This document shows positions 23,719 through 36,405 of a DNA stretch of 64,000 bases, piece after piece. This DNA is from Orbilia blumenaviensis. Taxonomy: Eukaryota > Ascomycota > Orbiliomycetes > Orbiliales > Orbiliaceae. The DNA is taken from positions 1,054,001 through 1,118,000 of the forward strand of contig JAVHNS010000009.1 in the NCBI GenBank assembly GCA_036872755.1. The letters are read 5' to 3'. Numbering within the stretch: position 1 is the first letter of the stretch; every line of letters begins with the position of its first letter. The notes under the pieces are model-generated. The model saw only the letters and a list, made by a program, of their open reading frames with translations, made no database searches and had not been told where the DNA came from. Made by a program: the position numbers and the translations under genes.

Positions 23719-26700
23719 TCAGTTATTCCGAGCAAAGTAATAAGTCAAGAGGTTCCTCTGGCCTTCAGTAAGCCCCGCTAAACAATCCTTCCATAGTCTA
23801 GCCTCTCCCTCTTCAGCATTTCCATTCTCAACAAATCTTTTTTTCATCTCGACGCAAACATTGACAACAGCTCTCCTAACCTCTGGGTCTTCGTCTTCCA
23901 TATACTTCTTTGCAATAGCCCCAATGGCACCCCACTGACTCTCAAGGTCTTCCTCATCACTTTCTTTGACGAAAGCTGCCAAAGTTTTCAACGCAAGTAC
24001 ATTAGACCCCGCGTTCTTCTTTCCGATTCCATCTGCACCGACACTAGCATCTGGTGTCGTTGCCATTAAGAAGCTAGTAATCGTTGGCAAGGCGACACCA
24101 GGGTCTGCGACACCCTTGAGATAGTCTTCGACCATATCATCGATGTTGGAGCTGACAGGGCTTTGGGTGGGGTATTCACCCCGGAGCTTGAAAGTCACTG
24201 GGAAAACACCATGTTCTCTGCCAGTAAAGTATGGCGCGGCTTTGTTCATCAGAAGCCGGAGTAGCTGGACCCCTTGGGCACGTACATCGGCGAGTTCTTC
24301 TGCGGTTTTAGTCGAACCCCCTGTAAATGGTTCGCCTAGGAAATCTAGGAGGGAATCAAGCATATCCTCAAATGTTTGACCGCCAGCCCAGAAATCAATT
24401 GCATCCTTGTTCTCTTGTTGTTCCCTCTTAGCCGGATTATCTCTTACGATGGCACACAGTCTTCGAAGGCCATGTGAGTCGATATCACCGTCCTTTAATT
24501 TTCGTAGATAATTCTGTAGGCTTTGAAGCTGTTGCTCCGGCGTTTTTCCAACTGTTGTCGAGGCTCCAAAGTCTGGGTATATTGTTAGTCATAATTTCGT
24601 TTCTCTTTTTAGCAGATGGGAATCATACTTTTTTGTCTTGAACGCACGCTGTTGGTGATATTGGCAAGTGGTTCTGGGGACTTGGTGACGTTAACACCCT
24701 GCTTCGTTGGGGTGGGGTCTTGGTAAACTTGAATCAAATCCTTGTCTTTAGCATTCGTATAGCCAACCCCATTCGTACCATTCTTCTTTGATGTCCCTAA
24801 GAAATCAGGAATGTCAAGGCTCCCACTGGATGACGTTCTGGTTTCCGTGATCGCAGGCGTAGCTGGCATAGTTGAAGGTACAATATTGAGGTTGGCGAGA
24901 GCACTCATTGGGTTAATCATGGTCAATTCTTCGTCCTCTGTCAAGAAATCGGTTTTTTGGGATACATCTGGAATATCAATACCACGAGGCCGGGGTGGAG
25001 GTGGCATCCCGCTAACAGAGGGTATTATTCCCAGGACCTTTTCAACCCGAGCGACCTCCTCTTCAACGCGTGGGACACCCTCGGGTTCATCTTTCATCCC
25101 CCAAGCTCTCTTCAACTCGCGTTGTATGGCAGGGTCGAAAGTTGCAAGAATCCGATCAAAAACAGTAGGGTTTCTCTTCTGGATATTCTTTAAAATGTTT
25201 GCTAACGGGGTGAAATTTGGCTGTTTGGTGGACGGGACCATCGGAACTAGTCTATTAATGAAGAGCTTGTAGATATCAGGGTGGTCCAGATATTCGTTCG
25301 GTCTGATCTTATCCCCACCAAAGAGAGCGAACATCCATTCAAGGGCCCCGTGTAGGATGCGCCTTTTCTGAACGGAGGTGAAAGAAATTGCTCCAGGGAG
25401 CATTTTTCGGGACATGGTGCCACCAGACGCCATACTAGTGGCAACCTTGAGCAACAGTTCGGCTGCGTCAGCTGGGGTGAGAAGCTCTTTGAGCGATGCA
25501 AGGCTTTTGGTTGGGTACGGCCGTGGGTGCTCTGTTTCGTCAACTTCGTTAAGAAGTAGAACACGCGGGACTATTTGGTCGTAGCCAACGAATTTGACGA
25601 GTTCAGGAAGAACCTCAGGCGCAAGGACACTCTCGACGACCTCTATATGGGGGTCGTTCAAAAGTTTCTGAAGGGCTGGGGCTAGTTGATCGCTGGGGGG
25701 TACGGGTGGCCTTTTGTCGTAATTTGGTGGTGTTCGTCCGGCTAAGGCACAGCCCAAAACGACGATACCCTCCAAACGGACTTTATGGTCTGCATGGGAT
25801 AGCTGTTCTAGAATTGTCAATTTTCGGGAACTGAGAGGGCTTGCCCGAACAGTTGTCCGGATAGCCCTTGTTGAGCCAGGTGGAGAGGTTGTTGATGATT
25901 TCTTATAGCTCGAGGTAGAAGGCGAGAAACCAGACCGGGCTGACGAGGAAGGGCTCATTGCTCGATTACCGTTCATTCTTTCCAACGTTCTTTCGATAGC
26001 ATTAGCAGAATCTCCATTACTACTTGATGATGCTGGTCTCTTTGCTTCGTCAACGCGAATCGAGAGCTGGGATTTAGGCCGCATAGGGCGACTAGAGCGG
26101 ACGGGGGCGGAGGATATACCGGACTTTTCTGGTGCGGTTTGTGCGGATGAAGATGATCCGGCGCTAAGGGGGCCAGAAAAAGAATGGGCAGGCTCAAGTT
26201 TTGGTGCTTGCTTTGCGGCTTGAGCGGCCGCAGCAGCCTCTTTCCGGCGAGCAGCGATTTGTTCCTTGATCGAAGGCCTTGTTGTAGCTGACGCACCCGT
26301 ACGACTGACTCCTGGTTTGGATGAAGGACCGGCGCTGGTGCTGGCACTGGGGCCGGAACTCCCATTCGGATTATCCTTGTCTAGTAACTTACGGGTGTTC
26401 GCGTCCTGAGCTTCCAGGATACTATTCTTATATTAGCCATCTTCCCGGAGGGTTCAAACGATGTGAACTTACACAGTTCCACGATCAGGGAAAAGATCAT
26501 AGTAAATCCAGAAGGCCGCACGCCCATTCTCTCGCACGGTCGGGTTCGAATCTACTAGCACCTTCCTCAAACCATCCTCAAGCTTTTTGATCCCATCTCC
26601 ATGATCAAGTATATGTTTTTCGTGGGCGTGGGCTTCGACTAGGACTTTGAACCATGATGTCGCATACAGTCTGGGCTGGATGTTTTTGTCCGTGCAGGCG

Positions 26701-28124
26701 CCATAGAGATAGTTTGGGATTTTGTGGTGGTAGGACGTTTTTGCGAATATGACCGCGCAGGTGACATTTGCGGCTTCCGCAGTGATTTTTTTTGTACCAC
26801 CACATAGTTTTATCATAGTTGGAAGAATTATGTCGACGGTTGGGTCCATTCCGGGCCCGAGGACCAGGAAGAGATCCTTAACACATTGGCACCCCTTGGT
26901 TGAGACAGTTGTTCGAAGTGATCGGACAACATTGACAAGCCCATCGCACAATGTTTTGATGCCTACTGAAAATATCGCAGGATGGTCGGCGGGAGCATTC
27001 CCTCGGAGAAGTTCCCTAATCCGCGTAACATGCCGCTCTCGTGCTGCCCAGTTTTGTTCCGTTTCTTTGCCAGAGAGATCCGCTAGCATGCTATTGAGGT
27101 CATTCTCAAGCTCCCGAGCGGTGTTGACATATGCTGGCTTCATCTCATCCATGGCAACACCAGTAATGGAGTTCAAGTAGCTACTCTTGGCAGCCGATCG
27201 TGCGGGTTTCTCATCTTTTGGCTTATCCTTTTCGTTCTTGCCGGAGCTTCGCATATCGGGCCCGCTTATGTTGTCGATAACGTATGTTGCGATGGTTTTG
27301 CGCACTTGGTGCTCGGTGACAGATTTCTGTAAATCTGCCTTCGCTGGGCCTGAAGCGGATCTAAGGTTTTCGAAAATCAGTTCCAAGCCCCCAAAAAGTA
27401 TAGAACTTAGTAATAAAACGTGCATTACACGCTTGTACCTTGGAATCAACTCACTTGAACAAATCCACTACAACATGTTTCGCCTTTTCCCGTACTCCAT
27501 CGTTCGCATCCTCGAGTAGCCTGACTAATAAACTGGTGTATGGTTTGATCGAGAGCTGCCCACCGTACAGTGCATGCACGCGAGCCAACCATTCCAAACT
27601 AGATTCCTTAAGTCTAGAGTTCTTGCTAGTAAGGCCCGTCTCGCGGATAATCCTCTCCGTTTCAACGGGTGCAGCCGTCCAGATATCAACAACAGGCGAA
27701 AGTGCCATTTCCCGGATACGATCTTTCGCATCACCCATTTTGTCTAAGAGGAGCGGGAGGAGGTCGATCGATAGGCGCTTCAGAAGAGCAGCATCATTTA
27801 CACGGCACCGTTTAACCAGATATCCGAGACAACTGAGGGAGTGTTGGAATAAGGATATGTTGGACGCTTGGGACATGCCGATGCGAACGGCGGAAAAGGT
27901 CGGTTCGGTGGCATCTGCATCGATACCATAGTGCTTGATTTTCTGTTTTGCCTGAATAAGATGTTCGATTTTGAGGGCGTCGTCTATAAGGGGTCACCGA
28001 GAATGGAATCAGTACAAGGCATCAATCGAAGGCTGGTCCGAGGTCCGGTTGGTCGCGTACCTCTGTTGGAGCGGATGAGAGTCAAAAGCGTATTCGCTTC
28101 ATCCTCGCCGAGGTTTTCACCCAT
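23719..28124 (-). CDS. STU1: CLASP-family microtubule-binding protein Stu1
   Basis: Five exons, 28124-28061, 27983-27455, 27360-26473, 26421-24629 and 24572-23719, encode about 1375 aa in one continuous frame. CLASP proteins promote microtubule rescue and spindle stability through TOG (HEAT-repeat) domains. The N-terminal part has HEAT-like helices (SLSCLGYLVKRCRV, LLDKMGDAKDRIREMAL). The second TOG region is around 330-500 (DGLVNVVRSLRTTVSTKG, VDIILPTMIKLCGGTKK). A Ser/Arg/Lys-rich linker (about 520-700) fits microtubule lattice binding. The C-terminal HEAT region (TPEQQLQSLQNYLRKLKDGD, MEDEDPEVRRAVVNVCVEMK) completes the family layout. The gene runs divergently from the Mak32-like gene. Minor uncertainty remains at the third acceptor (CTTAG) only. 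Confidence 0.93.
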
Positions 28125-28854
28125 GATGACTGATATCAGCTGCTACCACTACGTGATAAGCAGTGGCAAGTCGGGGCGACTGTCTTCGTCGAGTTCCGGT
28201 GGCCGAAATGTAGGTATCTGGTGGTAGAAGTGTCAAATAGGGAACGGCGGGATCAGGAGATGATGTCGATGAGGAGTGGAGGAGGTGAAATTAAGGTGCG
28301 AATCGATTGGATGGAGTGCTGCAAAGATATGCGGGCTAAAGCGAGGTCCGGTGGCCAGGGTCAATGCAATGCGCGATAAATCATATAAACACCAAGCCCC
28401 TGCCTGAAACATATTTGGCACTTACTCACAAGCCTAGGATTGTGAAGCCGAAGATAAAACTTCTTCGGACACGAGGAGGAGCAGTTTTGGTAATGTCGAT
28501 AGAAGTTAAGAAGATGAGGAGCGTGGATGGTGACGAGAACAGAGTTGGAGGTTAGAACAAAGCTGTTGGGGCTTTCTGGTATGCGTCTTTGTCGTTATGC
28601 CGCATCTTTGTGTACATATAAACACTGCCGCTCTGTTGCTATCGCCAGATCGGATGGTTACCAACACATCGACGCTGCTCACAACACAAAAAAACACTCA
28701 CACGAGATTGGGCGGATTCTGTTGTGAAAGATAGAGTTTGGTCTCGTGACCAGCCTCGATATCGCAGTTACACTTGGACCTGGTGCCTGGTCACCCCTAC
28801 CGCAGTAGACGTACAGGTATATACTACATTCCAAGGTTCAATATATCCCTTCCG
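28125..28854. other. bidirectional promoter region
   Basis: About 730 bases between the divergent starts of Stu1 (-) and the Mak32-like gene (+). No coding signal. Purine-rich patches such as GATGATGTCGATGAGGAG lie near 28258 and 28508. Confidence 0.5.
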
Positions 28855-30114
28855 ATGTCGTCGTCATTGGAGGTTGGGAACAAAATGGAGGAAGTGCCCA
28901 GTCCTCAGATACAGTTTGTGACTCTGGGAATGTTCATTATTGACCAGATACACTTCCCTGCTTCTGGCCGAGTCGTAGACGACATTATTGGTGGCGCTGG
29001 CACATTTGGCATAATTGGGGCTCGTCTCTTCTCGCCACCACCCGAACTCTCTAGAACTCTTGGTTGGATTGTGGACGCAGGCAACGATTTCCCTGACGAG
29101 ATTAGGTGTGAGCTACAACGTTGGGGCACCAATCTCATTCTACGAGAGACACCAGAACGGAAAACCACTAGAGGTCGGTGACGATAAACCCGTTTCCAAT
29201 CTGTAATCGAGTTGTTCGATCGCTCGCGTTCCGGAAAATATATATCCTCCTCACAAACACATGGCAATCTAACATCGAATATATAGGATGGAACTCATAT
29301 GGCCCAGCTGATTTCCGTTCGTTCAGGTATCTGACGCCGAAACTGCGCTTGACGCCAGACGATCTGGCAAATACGCCTTTGATAGATTCATTATCATTCC
29401 ACCTGATATGCTCACCAAGCCGGTGCCTTGAGATCATCAACTCGATTTCTTTGTTGCGCAGTTCTCCCAAAGAACCCATTCTAATCTGGGAACCAGTCCC
29501 AGATATCTGTACGCCGGCGCAGCTATCCAGCTGTCTCGAAGTTCTTAAGCTTATATCTGTTGTTTCACCAAATGCTGCGGAACTAGGAGGGTTTTACGGG
29601 TTATCAGAATCCGAGGCGGAAAAGAGGGAATATATTGAGCTTAATGCCGAAAAATGGTACTTGTCGGGGATCGGGCCAGATCGCAACGGGCCTGTCATCG
29701 TTAGGGCTGGAAAGGAAGGCTGCTATATAAGGTTTAAAGAAGGGAGCAAATGGCTACCGGCCTATTTTGGCGAGAAGAATAGTGCGCAAGTGGTGGACCC
29801 AACTGGAGGAGGAAATTGCTTTGTAAGTTCCATCAATCCGCATAAGTTACACTGTCCAAAATTAATATGTTCACCAGATTGGCGGACTGGCAATAGGATT
29901 AGTGAGGACTAGCGATGTTGTTCTTGCAGCGTCATATGCTACGGTTTCTGCTTCATTTGCAATTGAACAAATCGGCATGCCTGTGTTATCTCATACAGAA
30001 AAAGGCGAACTATGGAATGGTGTGGACGTACAAAAAAGATTAAAGGATTATATGGAGAGCGTTAACATCGTGGACAGTGGTATGGTACTGGCAAACTCCA
30101 CTGGAAGTTTATAG
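28855..30114 (+). CDS. PfkB-family carbohydrate kinase, Mak32-like
   Basis: Three exons, 28855-29173, 29287-29822 and 29878-30114, encode about 363 aa. The order of motifs fits the fungal Mak32 subgroup of PfkB/ribokinase sugar kinases: FVTLGMFIIDQIHFP, DDIIGGAGTFGIIGARLFSPP (substrate glycines), RWGTNLILRETPERKTTRG-WNSYGP across intron 1, YLTPKLRL, SVVSPNAAELGGFYGL, and the nucleotide/anion-hole motif VDPTGGGNCF-IGGLAIGL across intron 2. The usual catalytic Asp of the GxGD motif appears to be replaced (GGGN), as in other Mak32-like members, so activity is uncertain. Yeast MAK32 is needed for L-A dsRNA virus maintenance; its biochemical role is unknown. The intron 1 donor (GTCGGT) is weak, but the junction restores the family motif. 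Confidence 0.88.
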
Positions 30115-30892
30115 GTCAAATATATCGCTGTGCACCCACAGACCAGAAAGCTAGAGTATCATGCACTCTTATCTACCTAGGTAGTCAACATGCATTTGGA
30201 AACCTGCCAATATAATATCTAGTAAACAATAGATCTATATCAATTACCTTAAGGATAACTTTGGCTTGTCTTGACCTACGATTTTCAAGGGCTAAAAATT
30301 CCCAACTTATCGCCTACAGCCATATGAACATAGTTTTTATACGGAAGAGAACTCAAATTCTTCCCGTTTTCTCCGTGGATTCGAATTCGTCTCGGACCCA
30401 GACGCCGTTGACCACTTCGTGAATAGGACATGTTTTCGACTTAGGTATAAGGATGCTACAAAAGTTTAAAGGTGTATGGCGGCCAGGTACGTGTTAACGT
30501 GTTATGCATATCGTGCCTGAACTTTAACATGTGTTTTATGTATACCCCGCCCCATCATGTCACCAGCCGGCTGCTCCGTGTCCTAGGATCCAGTCGTAGG
30601 AAGCGGGCTCTTAAATCTGATTGGGCATCCGTATTATTTGATTGGTCAAGAGATACTGTCTTACAAGTTAGGCGTACGGCACAGCAAAGCATCCCCCATT
30701 CAATTTCTCTGCATCCTGCTGCTATAGTAATGCTTTGAGCTTGGGCCCTATTTAACCTCAACGAACCCCCCCACAGGACTCTAGTTTGCTGAAAACTCAC
30801 ACGAATTAAAAAACATCAATAAGCCACACGGCTACACATCTAACTTTCACAAACCGATCACTTCATCTTTCTCTATTTGCCATAACTCTACA
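30115..30892. other. intergenic
   Basis: Mostly AT-rich. No recognised gene. The last 100 bases, with short CA- and CT-rich blocks, are the likely promoter of the ISG12-like gene at 30893. Confidence 0.4.
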
Positions 30893-31678
30893 ATGGCGGA
30901 ACTTCAAGCTCAAAAACGTGAATTCCTTCAGTAAGTTCGAATAATAGGCGCTGGGTAACTCTTGATGCCCAGCTCGTATAAAGGGTTTTCGTTGGGGCTA
31001 TAGATATTTACAGTTACTAATTAACGGCAACTCTACGATATAGGACTTTTTTTCAATCACTTGGGGATACAGTTGGGAAGAATCCAATGCTTTTAGCGGC
31101 CGGAATACCCGCAGTCGCAACGGGCAGCGTCCCTGTCGTCTTAGGCGCTCTTGGCTTCGGGGCCGCTGGTCCTGCCGCTGGTATGTATTACCTCTTCATG
31201 TTTACAGTATCTTAATATCATAATAGGCTAGTGCTGAGTTGTACAATTTGAATATGTGGAAACAGGTAGCCTGGCTGCGGCATGGCAGTCTTCGATTGGG
31301 AATGTAGCGTCTGGCAGTCTGTTCGCACTGGCGCAGAGCATCGGCATGAGCAACCCCCTTATCGGAGTGACTGTCGGCCTGGGCCTTGCTGCATTATCCT
31401 TTATCATCATCGTATACATCGTGGACCATGATATCAAAAATGACGGAGAAATTCGAAAATTCCTTGAAAATGAGAGCTACAAGGTCTACAAAATGATTGA
31501 AGGATTTGGGAGCCATGCTGCCGGAGAAGTCCACAATTTTGTCAACTCACCGGCTGTGCAAGGCACTGTAAAGGGTGCAATCGAATTCGGTGGGCAAGCA
31601 GGAATGCACGTCGCGAACTTCGGTGGGCACGCCGCGAAGGGCGCTGCCGGATTCTTTGGGCACTGGATGGGATGGTAG
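30893..31678 (+). CDS. Ifi-6-16/ISG12-family small membrane protein
   Basis: Three exons, 30893-30930, 31044-31180 and 31266-31678, encode about 195 aa. After a short polar start (MAELQAQKREFLQ), residues 35-115 are a glycine/alanine-rich hydrophobic block with the family signature GSLAAAWQSSIGNVASGSLFALAQSIGM, followed by another hydrophobic helix (IGVTVGLGLAALSFIIIVYIV). Animal members (IFI6, IFI27/ISG12) are interferon-induced mitochondrial or ER membrane proteins acting in apoptosis and antiviral defence. The C-terminal 70 residues are amphipathic, His/Gly-rich and end FFGHWMGW. A second member lies at 37 kb. Role in fungi: not established; membrane localisation is well supported. Confidence 0.85.
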
Positions 31679-33132
31679 GTTCGACCAGGGTGGTTTGAGC
31701 AGAACCACGGCCTCCGCAGCCAGTGTCAAGCAAAAAAATATCTATTCTAATAAAGGTTTACCGTAGGCCAGGACGGCCATTTAGGAGTAAACTATAACAC
31801 TTCAAAATAGTGTACTTTGTGTGGCTTTCATTAAACCCGTTTGAGACCTGGTTTAAGTGAATTGAATTCAGTTTATGGTCATCTATTTGGTAGCAATATC
31901 GACTGAGGTTGGGAAATACCTAGGCAGTTAGATAGCAGTGGGGAAAAGCTCTTATAGAACGCGAATGTCTTTAATAATCAAGTCCTCAAAGTATTAGAGT
32001 TTACACAACAAATTAATTTTGCTATGCGCAGATTGTTTCGTGCTGAGACATCGACTGTGCATAAATGCTTCGTAGAGGCGGGCAGAGAACTTCAATCCTG
32101 GGTGATGAGCGGTGGTTTTTCGAGAGCGAATTGATATTTCAAACGATACAAGACTATGAATCACAAAAATAATACTTCTATAGCCGGTGGGAGTGTCCTA
32201 GGACCTATCCAGGAAATTTCCTTGTCAGTTTAATATATATTGTATTTAATCTTAAACTTAAGCGTATTGTGAATTAAATGTCTTACAAACGATTCGCAGA
32301 TGCGTGCATACTAGATACTGGTCCCGTAAAGCAGCCCCCCCCCCCCCCCCCCCCCCCCCCCCGAAGTCGCCCGCTAGATGCTAATCATATAGATATTAAC
32401 AGACTGACTCACTAGTTCAGAGAGCTCGAGAGGACTACTCACCTATAGGCTGGCAGACCCCGATATCATCAAAAACCGGGTCGTACTACCACCAATGCCA
32501 ATGAAGCTGATTGCAACCTTAGGAGAAAAGTGCGTGTGATATGTCTCCTGGTGAGGCATATTCCAATTTAACACCGTGAGGGCCGCTATGTCGTTAATGT
32601 GTAACACACGTACACTGTGTATGTATGTACACGATGACGAACCATCCCAGTTACGTAGCGGAAAGAGATAAGTCAAAATCAATGCAATGCAGTAGGATAT
32701 TGATGTGAGCATTGGATCGAATCGATCAAACGTTGCAAACTGTTAGCCTTACGTCCAAAATTTATAACTTCAAATAGAAAAGGAAAAAAAGAAAAGAGCT
32801 TCTCGTACCGGCGAAAGGAAGGTTCTCGATCCGCCAAAATCGCCAACTTTCCACGGACCAGACACCACGGAATTTTGAAAGAAGAATAGAAAGAAAAATC
32901 GAACTGTGATCCTCAAAGGAAGGTTAGCGGATAAGCTGAAATATACTATCTGGGGAGGACTTCAGGCTTGCCTTTTGTCTCCATATATCGCGAATTCTCA
33001 GATTCCACCCCGGAATACTGGCCTAATAAATCAAGGCAGAAACCCCAGAGTATCAAGTAGTCACAAATTTGGCAAATAGACTGGGATCAAGCATGCACGG
33101 GTACTGGGGGATTGACATCCAGATGCCTCATG
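31679..33132. other. intergenic with poly(C) tract
   Basis: AT-rich DNA without a supported gene. It contains a 28-base run of C at 32335-32362 (listed separately). A purine-rich AAAGGAAAAAAAG block lies at about 32778. Short frames are not recognisable. Confidence 0.4.
32335..32362. repeat. poly(C) homopolymer, 28 bases
   Basis: An uninterrupted run of cytosines in otherwise AT-rich DNA. Such runs are unstable and hard to sequence, so the exact length should be treated as approximate. On the other strand it is a G-run able to form quadruplex structure. Confidence 0.9.
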
Positions 33133-34261
33133 TCAGTCATTGGGGGGTTCTTCCATATCCTCGCTGTTCCCTTCATTCATTAGCCCATCCTCCATAGAGA
33201 CATCCTCCCCGTACATCGAGGCAAACGCTGGGAGGGCCATATCCAGAATTGTGACGTTCCGTATCTTTTTTGCCCTTGCAAGTGTCTCCCTGCATGTCAG
33301 GCAAGCTTCAATGTATTGAACGTCCTTGTTCCTGACTGACAAGGAGTACATTGCACTTATCCCTGGAGAAGTTAGAAGTACAGACAAGGGGAAAGTCTCC
33401 GCACAGCTTCCAACTGGGAACTCGGCAACTTTGGTAGCCCAAATTCCCGTGCCTTTCGCAAGTGCTATTCGAACTTTGCTAGCCTTGCGCAATATTTCCT
33501 TACCACTAGCACCAGTTCCTCTTGGTGGTGTAGTTCCCATCCAAATTTCTGGTGTCCTATCCCCAGTACCTGGACAGCATATTATCCCACAAATGGTGGC
33601 GGGCATCTTCTGCTTGCTGTTGACAAAACGCAAAGACCAGGTGTGGAGCATCCGGACAGAAGCTCGTAAGTAGCGAAGCCTTTCCGGAACCGTGACAACA
33701 GCTCTAGGTGGTTGCAAAAGGAATGACAAGAGCGCTGCCAGAATACAAGTGCGTCCCACCAGTGGCAAACTTATGCCTCGGACGGAAACATACTTTACGT
33801 CAGCGAGATGTTTGCTACAAACACGTTAACGTTAGCAATTACTTGAGAACTTCGGAGGGATTTTGGTAAGTCGTCTTGAATTTAGTATTTAAGGCGAAAT
33901 CCAATATGCAGGTGTAGTCATGCATCATAATTTTACTTCGCAAATCTTTAGGCCTCTAGCCACACGGTAATTTATAGACGACATGTCAGCTAGGAGCTTT
34001 AGAAAATGTGCCAAAATACCTATCTGCGTGTTCATGCAGAAGCTGGAGGAGGGTCACAGTCTCAGGGGCTGTGCCCCCGACTAAGCTAGTGGAGCGGGCC
34101 AACCAAGCCAGCGCATCCTCCTTTCCTAGTTCACTTAGCTTTTCTAAAAACTTCACGGGCTCCCTTTGATGGAGCGTTTCGAAGAGCTCCAGCTCGTGGC
34201 TTGGAGTGGTACCTTCCGGCGAAATACTACGGCTTGGATCCGGATTGCACATATTTTGCAT
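33133..34261 (-). CDS. unrecognised protein, two-exon model
   Basis: Proposed exons 34261-34020 and 33769-33133 give about 292 aa in frame (junction ...HEHAD-S-LPLVGRTC...). The first exon has an acidic helix (SHELELFETLHQREPVKFLEKLSELG) and the second a hydrophobic segment (TCILAALLSFLLQPP) followed by a Lys-rich region and an acidic tail (SMEDGLMNEGNSEDMEEPPND). No family was recognised. The 250-nt intron is longer than most here, so a small exon may be missing, or the two frames may be separate genes. It lies between the two Ifi-6-16 genes but on the opposite strand. The codon pattern and length favour a real gene; function unknown. Confidence 0.55.
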
Positions 34262-36405
34262 TTCTTCGGAATCCGACTAGCTAAGTTTATTCTCGTTTCT
34301 TTTATTTTTGGATATGAAAGCGTGTAGCGTTATTGGCATTCGTGATGAGCGGGCTGGTTATTTTTGTAATCCTCGGGATCCGAGGGCCCGTTCTATTAAA
34401 TAGTTCCTACCGAGCTACTACTAGGGAATCTTTCTACAAGTGTGTTCAATTTATAAGTAATTAAAACCTGCACGCTCTACCTTTAGTAGAAGATATGGAG
34501 TTAAACCCCCAACATAATTTGTGTTACGTATGAGACAGTGCAAGTGTGGTATCAACTTCATATTTAATTGATACTTTTCTCTCGACTCAATACTCTCATT
34601 ATGGTGTAGTTTTTGTTTTAATAGAATATACACTTTTAGGTAAGCAAGAAAATCCAGGGTATATGAAGGTAAATCAAGATCAGATGCGGGTATGGGACGG
34701 GAAAACACGCCAGTTGGGCTTAAGTATATAGGTTGGCTTATTAGCGTCAGTCTAATCAATATCCTGTCTATCAAAGATTCGAGGTATTAACCAAGTTTGC
34801 GTAGATGTCATAATAGCGTTCTGGCTGTGGGGAGATTACTGGTTGGCGGATTGGCTAGCTAGCCAGTTATTAAATGCTGAATTTAAAGCTCATGCATATT
34901 ATGTGTCGGGATGACACGCCACTGGATATTTAGGTTCCATCGGCTTCCGTGCCAGCTGATACATCTATACTAGCTTGTATTTATATTTAAACAAATGAAT
35001 TCTAATCCCCCAACTATAATATTGCATTCGTTCGACTCTATATACGTATATCTTTTCATAAGGCTATATTCTTTGGAAAAGGATGGTATACCAGGTCCAG
35101 TTAACCAAACGCGTTGTTTTTGTTGCATTAGTATGGCCCTCTTGGCCCCAATGTTAGGCTGACGTGGATACAGAAATGTATCTATACCTCCCACGCGGCC
35201 ATGTCCTGAACCACACCAGCACTGGATACATTTTCTGGACTCTAGACAATTTAAAACTCGATTTTCCTAGAATACTTAAATACGCTAGAAGTCAAGAGAC
35301 CTTAGCTACTTAAGCGCATAGTAGTTATTGATCGGGTTCGATTCGATCGCCGCCCTACGCTAAAAGAAATCTTTACACGAAGCAAGGCTCGACAGTTTGA
35401 GTAGTACAGGTACTGGGCGCTAATAGAGACACGCAACATAAAAGGGCGGGAAATTCACAAGAACGGATAAAACTACCGATCTTGCGAGCAAGCGACTTGG
35501 ATACAGAGATTTGACGTCTGACCTGGTGCTACAACGTATCGAGACTGTTTCTCTTGTGAGACTCGGTTTAGGGGTCGGTTATTGGTTTACGATTTTGGTT
35601 CTGTCAGCTCGGCCGTGTACGATCGTGGTATACCAGTATTGGTGGTGGGAGTGTGACGATTTGGCACAGTCGTGCGGGTTAAAGTGGCGTTGTTCTGGTT
35701 GCTGCGCCACTCATCGAGCTCGAGGCTCCCTATTCAAGAGGCTGCTCACCGAGCTACCTCCATCGAGGTTCGAAGCTCTTCCGCTTTTATCTTATAATTC
35801 CATTCTATTAAATTACTCCTGGGGACATCCAATCGCAAGTAGTTTCGAAGTCCTAACGGCTAAGTAAAACCCTCTAAAACTTAAGAAGTGTTACCTAACA
35901 AAAGGTAGCTACGCCAAAGAAAGCATCCACATATCGAACAGCTGCTCGCTGGATACTTAACTTAAGCTAGCCGCACTTTTACAACGGGACTGTTAGGATA
36001 ATACTAATTCGCCAGATTCAGCTACTTGAGGTGCAAGGCAAGTACATAGCTTTGTCGTCCTCTTTGACTAAACGACTATCTTATTCCCAGATAATATCGG
36101 TCTGCTTTGTTTTGGTGTCGGGAGCCGCTTGGTGGGCAGTTTAGGGCGAGGGTCCTTGAATTAAGCAATCTTGTGCAGCCTGATTGGCTCCTTACAGATC
36201 TGAGGGCGCCTAGGGCTATCTCGGATCCAGCCTTTTGCTCCTACGTCCGCCAGATATTTCAAAATCTAGATTTTTATTTCCCCCAAAAGAACACATACTT
36301 AGGTATACATCATATCTAGGAAACTCTTCTAATTTTGGCAAATCTTCGACCATCTAGCATACCCCTCAGCTACTTAGTGCATCTATAATACTCCCGAACT
36401 ACACG
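34262..36405. other. gene-poor intergenic region
   Basis: About 2.1 kb of AT-rich sequence. A 118-codon plus-strand frame (35511-35867) has no recognisable motif. No RNA gene identified. A GATCGGGTTCGATTCGATCG palindrome-like stretch at about 35331-35350 resembles a tRNA T-arm by chance only. Confidence 0.4.

Noticed and set aside
35331..35350. tRNA T-arm-like GGGTTCGATTCG
   Set aside because: No acceptor stem, D-arm or anticodon arm can be paired around it.
35511..35867. 118-aa forward frame
   Set aside because: No motif, no plausible neighbouring exons, and composition like surrounding noncoding DNA.
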